From: Christensenella sp. UBA4636
Lineage (GTDB): Bacteria > Bacillota > Clostridia > Christensenellales > Borkfalkiaceae
Direction of reading: 5' to 3'
Length of the DNA: 64,000 bases
NCBI GenBank assembly: GCA_002405915.1
Contig: DHMS01000033.1
Coordinates: 108,331-172,330 of the forward strand
Made by a program: the position numbers and the translations under genes. How positions within the stretch are numbered: position 1 is the stretch's first letter; each line of letters begins with the position of its first letter. A model generated the notes under the pieces. That model was not told where the DNA came from, did not search any database, and saw only the letters and a list, made by a program, of their open reading frames with translations. Below are positions 24,694 through 33,902 of this stretch, in pieces.

Positions 24694-25471
24694 TTTGACT
24701 CTCCTTTTCATGCGTGGTGTAAGTTGCAGCAACTTCGCCTTTGACTTCGTTGCAAATTATTATGCCTTCAGTCTTTTCCCCGTCGGAAAGGGTGTTGTAT
24801 TTAGCTATGCCCGCTTGGATTTTGGCTTTGCCCTTGTCGAGCGCTTTGCGGACTTCTATAATAACTCCGTCGCGGAGCGTAACGTAAACCGTAATATTGC
24901 CCTTTTCTTCCTTTCTTTCGAATACGGTGACGGACGAAAGCGCGTCGCGCGGGCTTGCGAAAGAGGAAATAATATTCGCCGTTACTTCGAGTATTCCGCC
25001 ATCCGTTACGTTTAGCGTTTGCTTTTCCTTGACTTCCACCTTGTCTATCGTGTCGAAGGAAAGGATAATGTTGTCAAGCCCGTCGGGGTTTTTAAGGCTT
25101 GTCCTCTTTGCGACGACGGAATATTCCTCGTCGAGGATATAATACGTGCCGTCGCCCGCGGGGATAGCAAACCGCTCCTGCCTACCGGTGAGTTCAACCT
25201 TAATGGCGTTCGGGTAAACCTTTTTTACGGACTTTACTTTGAGGGAAGTTTCTTCCGTGATTTTTCTTTCGATTTCCTTAACGCTGACGAACAAGAGGTT
25301 GCGCCCTTTGTAAGACGAAAGGACCTCTTCGGCTTTGGCTACTTCGTCGTCCGTATAGACGGAATAGTAAGCGTTCACGTCGCGTACGGTAAAAACAACG
25401 TGAAAAATCATCGCCGCGAACGCGAGCGTTGTCAAAACCGATAAAATTATAACGAGCCTTGCGTGCTTCAT
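24686..25471 (-). CDS. divIB: DivIB/FtsQ cell division protein
   Basis: This 261-aa bitopic protein has a short cytoplasmic start, one membrane span (residues 5-28, 'LVIILSVLTTLAFAAMIFHVVF') and an extracytoplasmic POTRA-like region ('NLLFVSVKEIERKITEETSLKVKSVKKVYPNAIKVELTGRQ'), followed by the beta domain. DivIB/FtsQ links FtsL and FtsB and regulates septal peptidoglycan synthesis. It starts 1 nt after murA and overlaps ftsA by 8 bp, the usual Firmicutes order. Confidence 0.88.
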   Translation of the reverse strand: MKHARLVIILSVLTTLAFAAMIFHVVFTVRDVNAYYSVYTDDEVAKAEEVLSSYKGRNLLFVSVKEIERKITEETSLKVKSVKKVYPNAIKVELTGRQERFAIPAGDGTYYILDEEYSVVAKRTSLKNPDGLDNIILSFDTIDKVEVKEKQTLNVTDGGILEVTANIISSFASPRDALSSVTVFERKEEKGNITVYVTLRDGVIIEVRKALDKGKAKIQAGIAKYNTLSDGEKTEGIIICNEVKGEVAATYTTHEKESQNA

Positions 25472-25472
25472 G

Positions 25473-26723
25473 TTATTTTTCCTTAACCCTCGCCCCTAAC
25501 GAAGCGAGTTTTTTGTCTATTTCGAAATATCCTCTTTCAACGTGGTTCATGCCGGCGATTACGGAACGCCCTTCCGCGGATAGCGCCGCTATTATGAGCG
25601 CCGCGCCGCCGCGTAAATCTTCGGCTTGCATTTCTGCGCCGAAAATATTTTTGCCGTTCACGGTCACCACTCTGCCGTCCGCCTTTATATCTGCGCCCGT
25701 CTTTAAAAGTTCTTTTACGTAGTCGAAACGGGAATCGAACACGGCTTCGGTTAAAACCGTTTTACCTTGAGCGGAACATGCCGCCGCGACGAGCTGCGGA
25801 TGCAAATCGGTCGGGAAGCCCGGGTAGGGCGCCGTTATTATTTTGCCGTAGCCCGCGCGCGTTGAAAAAGTCTGTATATATATATTATCATCTTTTTGGG
25901 TGATTTGGCAAGTGTTATAACGAATTTTCTCGACAAGCGGCAAAATATTTCCTAAATTTGCGCCTTTTAAAAGGGCTTCGCCGCCAGTGGAAAGCACCGC
26001 AAGCAAAAAAGTTCCCGTTTCTATCCTATCCTCGATGGGCGTAAAGGAAAAACCGCCGTACAAATTTTTAACGCCGTCAACCCTTATAACGTCCGTTCCC
26101 GCGCCGCTAATGTTCGCTCCCGCGCGGCGCAAAAAGCTTTGCAGATCTACTATTTCCGGTTCCTTTGCGGCGTTTCTTATAAGCGTTACGCCGTCGGCAA
26201 GGGTAGCCGCCATCATTAAGTTTTCGGTCGCGCCTACGCTCGGGTATCTAAGCACCACATTGCCGCCCGTAAGAGAGGGCGCGAAAAAGTTCAACGCCTC
26301 TTCCGTTTCGAAAGCGTTAACGCCGATTTTCTTTAAGGCTTCGATATGTATGTCCACGGGGCGCGCGCCTATTTTGCACCCGCCGGGGCGCGGAACGCAA
26401 GCGACTTTGAAACGAGAAACGAGCGCGCCGACCGTAAAGAACGACGCGCGTATTTTTTGCGTGAGAGTTTTTGATAGGCGAGTAGAAAAAACGTCGGTCG
26501 AATCTATGTACGCGCCGTCCTGTTTGAACACGACTTTCGCGCCGAGCGAACGCAAGATATCGCCCATCACGAAAACGTCGCCGATAGCGGGGCAGTCGTT
26601 AATAAAAACTTCGCCGCGTATCATAAGGCTTGCAGCCATTAGCGCGAGAACGGAATTTTTCGCCCTCGATATCTTCACCTCTCCGCTTAGCTTCTTGCCG
26701 CCGTCGATTATGAGTTCACGCAT
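25473..26723 (-). CDS. murA: MurA, UDP-GlcNAc 1-carboxyvinyltransferase
   Basis: This 416-aa enzyme joins phosphoenolpyruvate to UDP-N-acetylglucosamine, the first committed step of peptidoglycan synthesis and the fosfomycin target. The catalytic Cys is C116 in 'PRPGGCKIGARPVDIH', and the substrate pair K22-N23 is present in 'SRAKNSVLALMAASL'. The C-terminal Arg loop region is intact. The ATG at 26723 follows AAAGGTG; a GTG 9 nt upstream is less likely. It occupies the cluster position between ftsW and divIB, where murG is often found; no murG is present in the window. Confidence 0.95.
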   Translation of the reverse strand: MRELIIDGGKKLSGEVKISRAKNSVLALMAASLMIRGEVFINDCPAIGDVFVMGDILRSLGAKVVFKQDGAYIDSTDVFSTRLSKTLTQKIRASFFTVGALVSRFKVACVPRPGGCKIGARPVDIHIEALKKIGVNAFETEEALNFFAPSLTGGNVVLRYPSVGATENLMMAATLADGVTLIRNAAKEPEIVDLQSFLRRAGANISGAGTDVIRVDGVKNLYGGFSFTPIEDRIETGTFLLAVLSTGGEALLKGANLGNILPLVEKIRYNTCQITQKDDNIYIQTFSTRAGYGKIITAPYPGFPTDLHPQLVAAACSAQGKTVLTEAVFDSRFDYVKELLKTGADIKADGRVVTVNGKNIFGAEMQAEDLRGGAALIIAALSAEGRSVIAGMNHVERGYFEIDKKLASLGARVKEK

Positions 26724-26744
26724 TAAAAACACCTTTATTACAGT

Positions 26745-27890
26745 TTATGCGCTAATGCGGGGCGGAAGTGTGTTTCCGCGTTTTATCATTACTTCCGCCT
26801 TTCCTCTTGCGGAAATGTTGTAAAGCACACCGAACGCCGCCATGTTGACTACGAGCGACGTGTTGCCGGAGGAAACGAGCGGAAAAGGTATGCCCGTCGG
26901 CGGCACGCTTCCGCTCACTACGAGCGCGTTCACGACGACTTGAAGAAAAAACGACGAGCTTATACCTACGGCTAAAAGATAGCCGAATAAGTCCGACGCG
27001 TTTTTCGCGGCTTTTATACCGCGCCAAGCAAGGACGAAACTTGCAAAAAGTAGGGCTATAACGCCGATAAAGCCCAATTCTTCGCCTATAACGGACAGGA
27101 TAAAATCGCTCTCCGAGAATGGCAAAAAACGGTATTTTTGCCGTGAATTGAAAAGTCCCGAACCGAAAAATCCGCCGTTTCCGAGTCCGTAAAGAGATTG
27201 TATAAGCTGGTAACCTTCGCCCTTAGGGGTAGCCCACGGGTCCAAAAACGCGACGAGCCGTTTGAGCCTGTACGGCTCCATGATTATGAGAACGGGAACG
27301 AGCGCGAGGGCGGGAACGAGGATAATTAAAAAGGTTTTTATCTTTACTCCCGCGGCGAACAAGACGACTAAAAGCGTTGCCGCAACGCACACCGTTACCG
27401 ACATATTCGGCTCTAACATTATTAAAACCGCGCACGCGCCGCCCGCGAGAAGCGGCACCGAAACGCCTTTAAAACTCCTTGCGCTTTCGGGCTTTTTCGC
27501 AAAATACGCCGCTAAAAACATTACGAGAAAAAGCCGCGCGAACTCCGACGGTTGAATGGTAAAAAGCCGCAGATTTATCCAGCGCGACGCGCCGTAAACC
27601 TTTACTCCAAGCCCCGGAACAAAGACGAGCGCAAGCAGCAAAAGTCCGCATAAATAAAGCCATTTTGCGGCTTTAAAGTACTTTTTATAATCAAAGTGCA
27701 TCGTCAAAAACATTGCTATAAGCCCGCCGAAGAACCCGACGAGCTGTTTTAAGGCAAAGTAAAAGCCGTTGCCGTAATCTTCCTCGCCGACGTAGCGGGA
27801 AGCCGAGTACACGGCTACCACACCGAAGAGAGCGATAGCGGCAACGACTATCGGAATAATTATATCCCCTTTTACGCGTTTAATTTTCAT
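26745..27890 (-). CDS. ftsW: FtsW/SpoVE/RodA-family (SEDS) glycosyltransferase
   Basis: This 381-aa SEDS protein has ten predicted membrane spans and polymerises lipid II into glycan strands together with its PBP partner. Family motifs are visible: 'GASRWINLRLFTIQPSEFARLFLV', 'EPYRLKRLVAFLDPWATPKGEGYQLIQSLYGLGNGGFFGSG', 'FILSVIGEELGFIG' and 'PFPLVSSGNTSLVVNM'. The catalytic Asp region in the large loop is kept. Its start overlaps murD by 11 bp. The class B PBP encoded in the same cluster is its likely partner. Confidence 0.93.
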   Translation of the reverse strand: MKIKRVKGDIIIPIVVAAIALFGVVAVYSASRYVGEEDYGNGFYFALKQLVGFFGGLIAMFLTMHFDYKKYFKAAKWLYLCGLLLLALVFVPGLGVKVYGASRWINLRLFTIQPSEFARLFLVMFLAAYFAKKPESARSFKGVSVPLLAGGACAVLIMLEPNMSVTVCVAATLLVVLFAAGVKIKTFLIILVPALALVPVLIIMEPYRLKRLVAFLDPWATPKGEGYQLIQSLYGLGNGGFFGSGLFNSRQKYRFLPFSESDFILSVIGEELGFIGVIALLFASFVLAWRGIKAAKNASDLFGYLLAVGISSSFFLQVVVNALVVSGSVPPTGIPFPLVSSGNTSLVVNMAAFGVLYNISARGKAEVMIKRGNTLPPRISA

Positions 27891-29229
27891 AAAGCGACTT
27901 TACAATCCTCTCGAACTCCGTACCCCTTTCGGCGTAATCGTAAAAACAATCGAACGAAGCGCAAGCGGGGCTTAAAAGCACGTCGTTTTTCTCTTTAGCC
28001 TCTATCTTCGCAATCTTTATCGCGCTTTCAAAGGACGGGGTCACCGAAATGTTTTTATATCCCGCCGCTTCGCTTGCCGAAAGCATTTTGAATCTGCTTG
28101 CGCCGGTTAAAACGGCATGCACCGCAAAACTTCCGTTTAAAGCCGAAAAAAGCGGCGTAAAGTCTTGATTTTTATCGTACCCGCCGAGTATTAAAACGGT
28201 AGGCTTTTTAAGCGCGGATATTGCTTTAAGGGTCGAATCGACGTTAGTCGCTTTTGAGTCGTTATAATAATTTACCTTGCCCGCCGTGTAGATTAACTCT
28301 ATGCGGTGTCTAACGCCTTTGAAAGTCGAAAAAGCTTTGACGATATCTTCGTTTTTCACGTTTAAAATCTTTAAAACGGCAATAGCCGCCAAAGCGTTCT
28401 TTTCGTTATGTAAGCCGCTTAAAGTAAAGGACTTTAAGTCGAAAACCTTTTCGCCGTAAAAATAAAGCTCGTCGCCCTTTTTGTACGCGCCGTCGACTTC
28501 CTTTTCGGTAGAAAACCAGACGGGCTTAAAACGCGCGTTTTCGGCAAAATTCCTCGTTACTTCGTCGTCGTAGTTTAACACGGCGTATTCGCTTTCACGC
28601 AGGTTGGCAAGCAATTTTTTCTTTAAAAACTTGTAATTTTCAAAGGTGTAATGGCGGTCGAGATGATCGGGCGTAACGTTCAAAACGGCGGCGATATGCG
28701 GCGTGAATGACGAAAGCGTTTCAAGCTGAAAGGAAGAAACTTCCGTCACCGCGACAGGGTAGGAAAGCGCGTTTATTTCGTCCGACTTAGAGGTGAGCGG
28801 CACGCCTATGTTGCCAACGAGGAAACTCTTTTCGTTCGCCGTTTGAAGCGCGGCGTTAATTAGCGAACAAGTCGTAGTTTTTCCGTTGGTACCCGTGACG
28901 GCGACGAACGTGGCGCGCGAAAAGAGATAGCCGAGTTCGAGTTCGCCCGTTATCCGTTTGCCCATGCGTTTTGCTTTGACGACGAGCGGATTATCGATAG
29001 GCACGCCCGGCGAAAGAACGACGACGTCGCTGTTTCTTATGAAATTTTCGGGTGAATCGAGAGCGGAAACGCAACCCTTTTCCGATAGGTAGCGCATTGT
29101 TTTTTCTATTCTCGGCGCGCCGTCGTCATATGCGAAAACGGTTGCGCCCAAGCCAAGCAGTTTTTCTGCGACCGCTCTGCCGCTTAAAGAAAGCCCGAAC
29201 ACTAAGAATTTTTGCCTTTTAAAATCCAT
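27880..29229 (-). CDS. murD: MurD, UDP-MurNAc-L-Ala:D-glutamate ligase
   Basis: This 449-aa cytosolic ligase adds D-glutamate to UDP-MurNAc-L-alanine using ATP. The N-terminal Rossmann fold ('FLVFGLSLSGRAVAEKLLG') is followed by the ATP loop 'AVTGTNGKTTTCSLINAAL', the conserved 'NVTPDHLDRHYTFENYKFLK' and the C-terminal 'YYNDSKATNVDSTLKAI' and 'LLSPACASFD'. Length and motif order match the family. Glutamate racemase, which makes its substrate, is encoded just outside the cluster at 36167. Confidence 0.95.
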   Translation of the reverse strand: MDFKRQKFLVFGLSLSGRAVAEKLLGLGATVFAYDDGAPRIEKTMRYLSEKGCVSALDSPENFIRNSDVVVLSPGVPIDNPLVVKAKRMGKRITGELELGYLFSRATFVAVTGTNGKTTTCSLINAALQTANEKSFLVGNIGVPLTSKSDEINALSYPVAVTEVSSFQLETLSSFTPHIAAVLNVTPDHLDRHYTFENYKFLKKKLLANLRESEYAVLNYDDEVTRNFAENARFKPVWFSTEKEVDGAYKKGDELYFYGEKVFDLKSFTLSGLHNEKNALAAIAVLKILNVKNEDIVKAFSTFKGVRHRIELIYTAGKVNYYNDSKATNVDSTLKAISALKKPTVLILGGYDKNQDFTPLFSALNGSFAVHAVLTGASRFKMLSASEAAGYKNISVTPSFESAIKIAKIEAKEKNDVLLSPACASFDCFYDYAERGTEFERIVKSLYEN

Positions 29230-29265
29230 AAAAAATTTTCTCCTTATATTATTATTGAAAGAGTT

Positions 29266-30213
29266 TTAGCGTAAAAAACAGACGAGAGAAGCGCAGACGG
29301 AAAGCAAAAAATAAAGTATGGCGACGCGCGGTTCCGACCACGAAGAGTGTTGCAAATGGTGGTGAAAGGGAGCCATTTTGAACGCTCTCCTTTTTGTTCG
29401 CTTATAGTGCAAAACTTGAATTATCACGCTTACGCCCGAGATAACGAAACACACGCCCGAAAGCGCGGAATAGAGCGCGCAACCCGAAAAGCAAGCGATA
29501 CTCGACACCGCCGCGCCGATTGCAAGCGAGCCGCAGTCGCCCATAAAAACTTTTGCGGGATAAACGTTGAAGAACAAAAACCCGACGAGCGAAAACGCGA
29601 AAATTACGGCATATATGCTCAATCCGTTTTCGCCACCCTTCAAAAACGCAAGCGCGCCCACGCAAAGGAGAACGGGAAAGGAAGCGGACGAAGCAAGCCC
29701 GTCAAGTCCGTCGGTTAAGTTAACGCAATTTGTGAGAGATAAAAACACGAACGCGACGAACGGAAAGTACCATATTCCGATATTAAAAGACAAATCGGTA
29801 AAAGGCAAAAAGACGTAAGTTTTTTCCGTTCTCACCGCAAACGCCGCCGCGACTAACGCGCCTAAAAGCTCAAAAATTATCTTTTGCCACGGCGTTAAGC
29901 CCTCGTTGCGCGAAAACTTTATCTTGATAAAATCGTCGGCAAAACCGACGGCGGCGTAAAAAAGAGTTAAGCCGCACGCGACGAGCGTAGTCATGTTGAA
30001 GCCCGTGAAAAAAGCGGCAAGGATAACGGACGGGATAACGAAAATTATTCCGCCCATCGTCGGCGTACCCGATTTTTTGTTGTGTTCGGGAACGTATTTG
30101 TTTATCGGTTGCCCCGCCTTTAATTTCTTTAATAGCGGCAGAAATATAAAGCCGAAAACAAGGCTTAACGACAGAGAAACGAGCGAAGATACGACTAATT
30201 TTTGAAGCGGCAT
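29266..30213 (-). CDS. mraY: MraY, phospho-MurNAc-pentapeptide transferase
   Basis: This 315-aa integral membrane enzyme moves phospho-MurNAc-pentapeptide onto undecaprenyl phosphate to make lipid I. Ten spans are predicted. The family signatures are visible: 'HNKKSGTPTMGGIIFV', 'GFADDFIKI', 'NLTDGLDGLASSAS', 'VFMGDCGSLAIGAAVSSI' and the C-terminal 'MAPFHHHLQHSSWSEPRV'. It is 2 nt from murE, so translation is coupled. Confidence 0.96.
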   Translation of the reverse strand: MPLQKLVVSSLVSLSLSLVFGFIFLPLLKKLKAGQPINKYVPEHNKKSGTPTMGGIIFVIPSVILAAFFTGFNMTTLVACGLTLFYAAVGFADDFIKIKFSRNEGLTPWQKIIFELLGALVAAAFAVRTEKTYVFLPFTDLSFNIGIWYFPFVAFVFLSLTNCVNLTDGLDGLASSASFPVLLCVGALAFLKGGENGLSIYAVIFAFSLVGFLFFNVYPAKVFMGDCGSLAIGAAVSSIACFSGCALYSALSGVCFVISGVSVIIQVLHYKRTKRRAFKMAPFHHHLQHSSWSEPRVAILYFLLSVCASLVCFLR

Positions 30214-30214
30214 A

Positions 30215-31648
30215 TCAACCTCCGCACTCTTTTGCTATTTCCGTTATAAGCCGTTTATCCGAAAAGTAATGTTTTATACCCATAATTTCCTGGTACTCCT
30301 CCGCCCCTTTGCCGGCAACGAGCAGACAATCGCCGTCGCAAAGCATGTTAAGGGCGTATTTTATAGCCGTTTCGCGGTTTTCGATGCAGACGTAATCGCG
30401 CGTGGATTCCCTAAGCCCCGTTTCCGCGCGGCGGATAATAAGCATAGGGTCCTCGTAACGCGGATTGTCGGAAGTTAAAATAACGAAGTCGGCGATATCG
30501 CCCGCGACCCTGCCCATTGCGGGGCGTTTTTCCTCGTCGCGGTTTCCGCCGCAACCGAACAGACAGTAAAGGTTGCCTTTACATATTTTGCGCAAGAAAA
30601 GCAAGCTTTTTTCAAGCCCGTCGGGCGTGTGCGCGTAGTCGACGAAAACTTTACCGCGCGGGTAGAAAACTTCTTCCATTCGCCCGGGAACACGCTTAGA
30701 CGAAGAAAGCCCTCTGCCTATCTGTTCCGCGCTAAGCCCCAATGCCGCGGCGGCGCAAGCGGCGGCAAGACCGTTATACACGTTAAAAAGCCCTAAAAGC
30801 GGCGTTTTCACCTCGTAAAGCTTGTCGAAAACGTTCATTATATAGCAAAGCCCGTCCGCAGTTTCCTTTACGTTCACGGCGAAAACGTCCGACGGGGTTT
30901 TTATGCCGTAGGTTATACTCGGCTCCTTCCTCGCAATTTTACGCCCCGTTTCGTCGTCTGCGTTGACGACTAAAAACTCCGCCCTCGTCTTATTCATTAT
31001 GCTCGTTTTAACGCTTTCGTAAACGGAAAACGTTTTAAAATAATCGAGATGGTCGGGCGTGCAGTTCGTAAAGACAAGCACGGAAAAGAAGATAGGGTCG
31101 ACCTTTTTTTGCGCGATTGCGTGCGCCGAAACTTCCATGACGACGTACTCCGCGCCCCGTTTACAAAGCTCGTCGAGATAATAATAAAGTAAATGCGGGT
31201 CGGGCGTGGTGTGGCTTGTCGCGCCGCTAAACGACGGGTAGCTTACGCCGAGCGTGCCTATAACCGCCGCCCGAAAACCGTTCGAATTAAGGATATCGCT
31301 AAGCACGCGGCAGACGGTCGTTTTGCCGTTGGTGCCTACCGCGCCTATGATTTTTAGCTTTTTCTGAGGGTTATCGTAAAACGTCGCGCTAAAAAACGCG
31401 TAAGCTTTTCGCGCGTTATCCACGATTATGCAGTTTACGCCCGCCCTTTCCTTTTCTGTTACGACCGCTACCGCGCCGTTTTTGACGGCTTCGTCGATAA
31501 AATTTTCGCCGTCCGAGCTTTCGCCAGAGAGCGCGAAAAACAAGCCGTTGCGCACCTTTTTGCCCGAGAAAATAAAAAGTTCTTCTATCTCTAAATCGCG
31601 ATATTCGCTTTTTACGGGATAATCCCCGACTATCTGCTTTATTCTCAT
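30215..31648 (-). CDS. murE: MurE, UDP-MurNAc-tripeptide synthetase (meso-DAP type)
   Basis: This 477-aa ligase adds the third amino acid to the peptidoglycan stem peptide. The ATP loop 'AVGTNGKTTVCRVLSDIL' and the UDP-sugar region 'TTPDPHLLYYYLDE' are present, as is the carbamylated-Lys region around 'MNKTRAEFLVVNADD'. The sequence 'LTSDNPRYEDP' contains DNPR, the motif of enzymes using meso-diaminopimelate, so this wall is probably of the meso-DAP type. It lies between the PBP gene (11 nt) and mraY. murF, often next, is absent. Confidence 0.95.
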   Translation of the reverse strand: MRIKQIVGDYPVKSEYRDLEIEELFIFSGKKVRNGLFFALSGESSDGENFIDEAVKNGAVAVVTEKERAGVNCIIVDNARKAYAFFSATFYDNPQKKLKIIGAVGTNGKTTVCRVLSDILNSNGFRAAVIGTLGVSYPSFSGATSHTTPDPHLLYYYLDELCKRGAEYVVMEVSAHAIAQKKVDPIFFSVLVFTNCTPDHLDYFKTFSVYESVKTSIMNKTRAEFLVVNADDETGRKIARKEPSITYGIKTPSDVFAVNVKETADGLCYIMNVFDKLYEVKTPLLGLFNVYNGLAAACAAAALGLSAEQIGRGLSSSKRVPGRMEEVFYPRGKVFVDYAHTPDGLEKSLLFLRKICKGNLYCLFGCGGNRDEEKRPAMGRVAGDIADFVILTSDNPRYEDPMLIIRRAETGLRESTRDYVCIENRETAIKYALNMLCDGDCLLVAGKGAEEYQEIMGIKHYFSDKRLITEIAKECGG

Positions 31649-31659
31649 TTTTCCTGCCT

Positions 31660-33435
31660 TTAAGCCGATTTTTGTTCGCTCGGCTTGATTCTTTTTACTT
31701 TGATTATGCCTTCGAAAACTTCCTTGACGATAGGCGCGGCGACGGTGGAGCCGTACATTCCGCCGACCGGTTCGTCGACTACGGCAAGGGCTAAGTAGCG
31801 AGGACTGTCCGACGGGAAAAAGCCGACGAAGCTCATAACGTACTTGCCTTGCGCTATCCGCCCGTTTTCGTACTTTTGCGCCGTACCCGTTTTGCCGCCG
31901 ACCTTGTAACCCTCTATATACGCTTGCTTGCCGCTCCCCTCGCTAACTACCCGCTCTAAGTACGAGCTTAGTATCGAAGAAGCTTGTTTGCTTGCGACCG
32001 TGCGTTTGAGTTTAGGCTCAGTTTCGACGACCGTTTTGCCGTCCAGCGTGATTTTTTCGACGAAGCTCGGCGCATAATACTTTCCGCCGTTGACCGCAGC
32101 AGAAGCCGCCGCGGCAAGTTGCAAAGGCGTTACCGCTATCGTTTGCCCGAAAGAAATTCTCGCTAAATCCCCGTCGGTTACCGCCGATACGGGAACGACC
32201 ATGCCCGCCGCTTCGCCGGGGAAGTCCACGCCCGTCGTTTTACCGAAGTTAAGCCCCGTTATATACTCGTACATTTTGGATTTACCGAGCGCGAGCGCGA
32301 TATCGACGAAGCACGGGTTGCACGAATTGTTCAAGGCTTCCGAAAGCCTTTCGTTTGAGTGCCGCCCGTTTGCATGGCTTGCCCAACACTTTATTTTTTT
32401 GCCGCCGACGACGCGATAACGCGAAGAATCGAAAACGTAATCGAGCGGAAGAGCGTTTTTGTTGCCCGAAAGCGTTTCTTCGATGTCCGCAAGCGAAGTG
32501 ACGATTTTAAACGTCGACCCCGGTTCGTAGGAGTCTGCTACTACGGTGTTACGTGAAAGCGCGTTTAAAGCCGCCAAATCGTCGCGCGGCGGCGAATTAA
32601 GGTCGAATGCGGGGTAAGTCGCAAGCGCGCGTATTCGCCCCGTAGACGGCTCTAAAACGACCACCGACGAGCTTTTAGGCGTGTACTTTTCGTACGCCGC
32701 GGCGACAGCCTTTTCGGTTATGAGTTGAATATCCAAATCTATCGAAAGCGTTACGTCAAGCCCGTCCGTCGCCTCTATATAGGACGGTTTTCTGCCTTCT
32801 ATATCCTTGCCGACAAGGTCGGATTCATATAGAATTTCGCCGTTTGTGCCGCGCAAAAACTCGTCGTAATACTTTTCTATGCCCGTTTGCCCTAATCCGT
32901 CGGCGTTAGTGTAGCCGATAACGCGGGATAAAACCTCGTTGTACGGGTAAACGCGCTTTGACTCGGGCGAAAAATACACGCCGTCAAGCGAATAATCTTC
33001 GAGCGAAAACGCAACCTCTTTTTCGACGTTCCCCTTTATTTTTACTTCCGAGGACTTTGCGTTTTTTATTTTTGCTTCGACTTCGGCTTTGTTAAGAGAA
33101 AGCGCGGAAGAAAGAGCCGAGCTAACCGCTTCGATATCGGCGACGGAGCGCGGGCGCACGTACACGCCGTAAACGGTTGCGCTCGTTGCTAAAACTCTGC
33201 CCGCGCTATCGAAAATTTCGCCGCGCCTTGCTTTTATCGGCAGTTCCCTCGTCCACTGGTCTATCGCCTTTGCTTTAAGTTTGTCGCCGTCGACCGCGGT
33301 TACCAGAAAAAAGCGGACGGCGATGATTAAAAACAAAAAGATTGCCGCCAAAACAATTGCGGTCAATCTCTTTCGTAAAGTCGTTACGGATAGTTTTATT
33401 TCCTTGCTTTCCAACGCTTTTCCTTTTCGCGGCAT
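31660..33435 (-). CDS. Class B penicillin-binding protein (SpoVD/FtsI type)
   Basis: This 591-aa transpeptidase cross-links septal peptidoglycan. One N-terminal membrane span (residues 24-45) leads into the PBP dimerisation domain, then the transpeptidase domain with S307-T-F-K310, S371-C-N373 and K515-T-G517. There is no PASTA domain after KTG, unlike SpoVD and PBP2x. In a dcw cluster it is the natural partner of the FtsW encoded downstream. It is separated from ftsL by a 589-bp gap holding a terminator, a structured RNA-like element and heptamer repeats, so it probably has its own promoter. Confidence 0.94.
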   Translation of the reverse strand: MPRKGKALESKEIKLSVTTLRKRLTAIVLAAIFLFLIIAVRFFLVTAVDGDKLKAKAIDQWTRELPIKARRGEIFDSAGRVLATSATVYGVYVRPRSVADIEAVSSALSSALSLNKAEVEAKIKNAKSSEVKIKGNVEKEVAFSLEDYSLDGVYFSPESKRVYPYNEVLSRVIGYTNADGLGQTGIEKYYDEFLRGTNGEILYESDLVGKDIEGRKPSYIEATDGLDVTLSIDLDIQLITEKAVAAAYEKYTPKSSSVVVLEPSTGRIRALATYPAFDLNSPPRDDLAALNALSRNTVVADSYEPGSTFKIVTSLADIEETLSGNKNALPLDYVFDSSRYRVVGGKKIKCWASHANGRHSNERLSEALNNSCNPCFVDIALALGKSKMYEYITGLNFGKTTGVDFPGEAAGMVVPVSAVTDGDLARISFGQTIAVTPLQLAAAASAAVNGGKYYAPSFVEKITLDGKTVVETEPKLKRTVASKQASSILSSYLERVVSEGSGKQAYIEGYKVGGKTGTAQKYENGRIAQGKYVMSFVGFFPSDSPRYLALAVVDEPVGGMYGSTVAAPIVKEVFEGIIKVKRIKPSEQKSA

Positions 33436-33475
33436 ATAAAAACCTCGACATTTTTAATAGATAATCTTTTACTCT

Positions 33476-33481
33476 ATTATA
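33476..33481 (-). promoter_or_regulatory. Possible -10 element for the PBP-to-ftsZ operon
   Basis: TATAAT reads on the minus strand 41 nt before the PBP start, but no good -35 hexamer is found 16-18 bp upstream. The terminator at 33849-33881 makes a promoter in this gap likely. The bases 33482-33679 are AT-rich and show nothing else. Confidence 0.35.
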
Positions 33482-33679
33482 TCTATTCCTTCGGTCGCGG
33501 ATTATGATTAGTTTAGCGAATTTTGTCTTTTTTTATCGCTTTACGATAATGCATTGGCTTGTTTGAGTATGCGTTTTTTTGCTTAAAAACTTTTTTGTTT
33601 TTTCTCGTTATTTTGCTTGACTTTTTATTTGCAGGTCTCATCCACCGTCGCCGCGACGACGGCCCCCCTTCTCCGCAAA

Positions 33680-33696
33680 GCTCGGCAAAGCCGAGC
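33680..33696. repeat. Perfect 7-bp hairpin beside the heptamer array
   Basis: GCTCGGC-AAA-GCCGAGC forms a perfect hairpin. The following bases contain GAAGGTCGGC, which also occurs near the heptamer array at 963, so this may be part of the same repeat family. Confidence 0.6.
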
Positions 33697-33718
33697 GGGC
33701 GAAGGTCGGCGTGGGAAT

Positions 33719-33785
33719 GCTTTCAACTTTCAATTTTCAACTTTCAACTTTCAACTTTCAATTTTCAACTTTCAACTTTCAACTT
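33719..33785. repeat. Nine-unit TTTCAAY heptamer array
   Basis: Nine perfect 7-bp units run from 33721 to 33783, each TTTCAAC or TTTCAAT, in the order C-T-C-C-C-T-C-C-C for the last base. This is the longest copy of the heptamer family in the window. Confidence 0.85.
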
Positions 33786-33848
33786 CCTGTCATGAGGGCG
33801 GAGAGTGAAGAGAATTGACACAACAGGCAAAAACATCGCGCAGGCGCA

Positions 33849-33881
33849 TAAAAAAAGTAGACCTTGTAAAAAAGTCTACTT
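33849..33881 (-). terminator. Terminator between ftsL and the PBP gene
   Basis: On the minus strand AAGTAGAC (33881-33874) pairs with GTCTACTT (33862-33855), followed by a run of T. It would end, or attenuate, the mraZ-rsmH-ftsL transcript before the PBP gene. Confidence 0.75.
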
Positions 33882-33902
33882 CAAAACTATCCTAAAAAGG
33901 TT

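Noticed and set aside
33719..33785. CRISPR array
   Set aside because: The 7-bp units are contiguous without unique spacers, and no cas gene is present.
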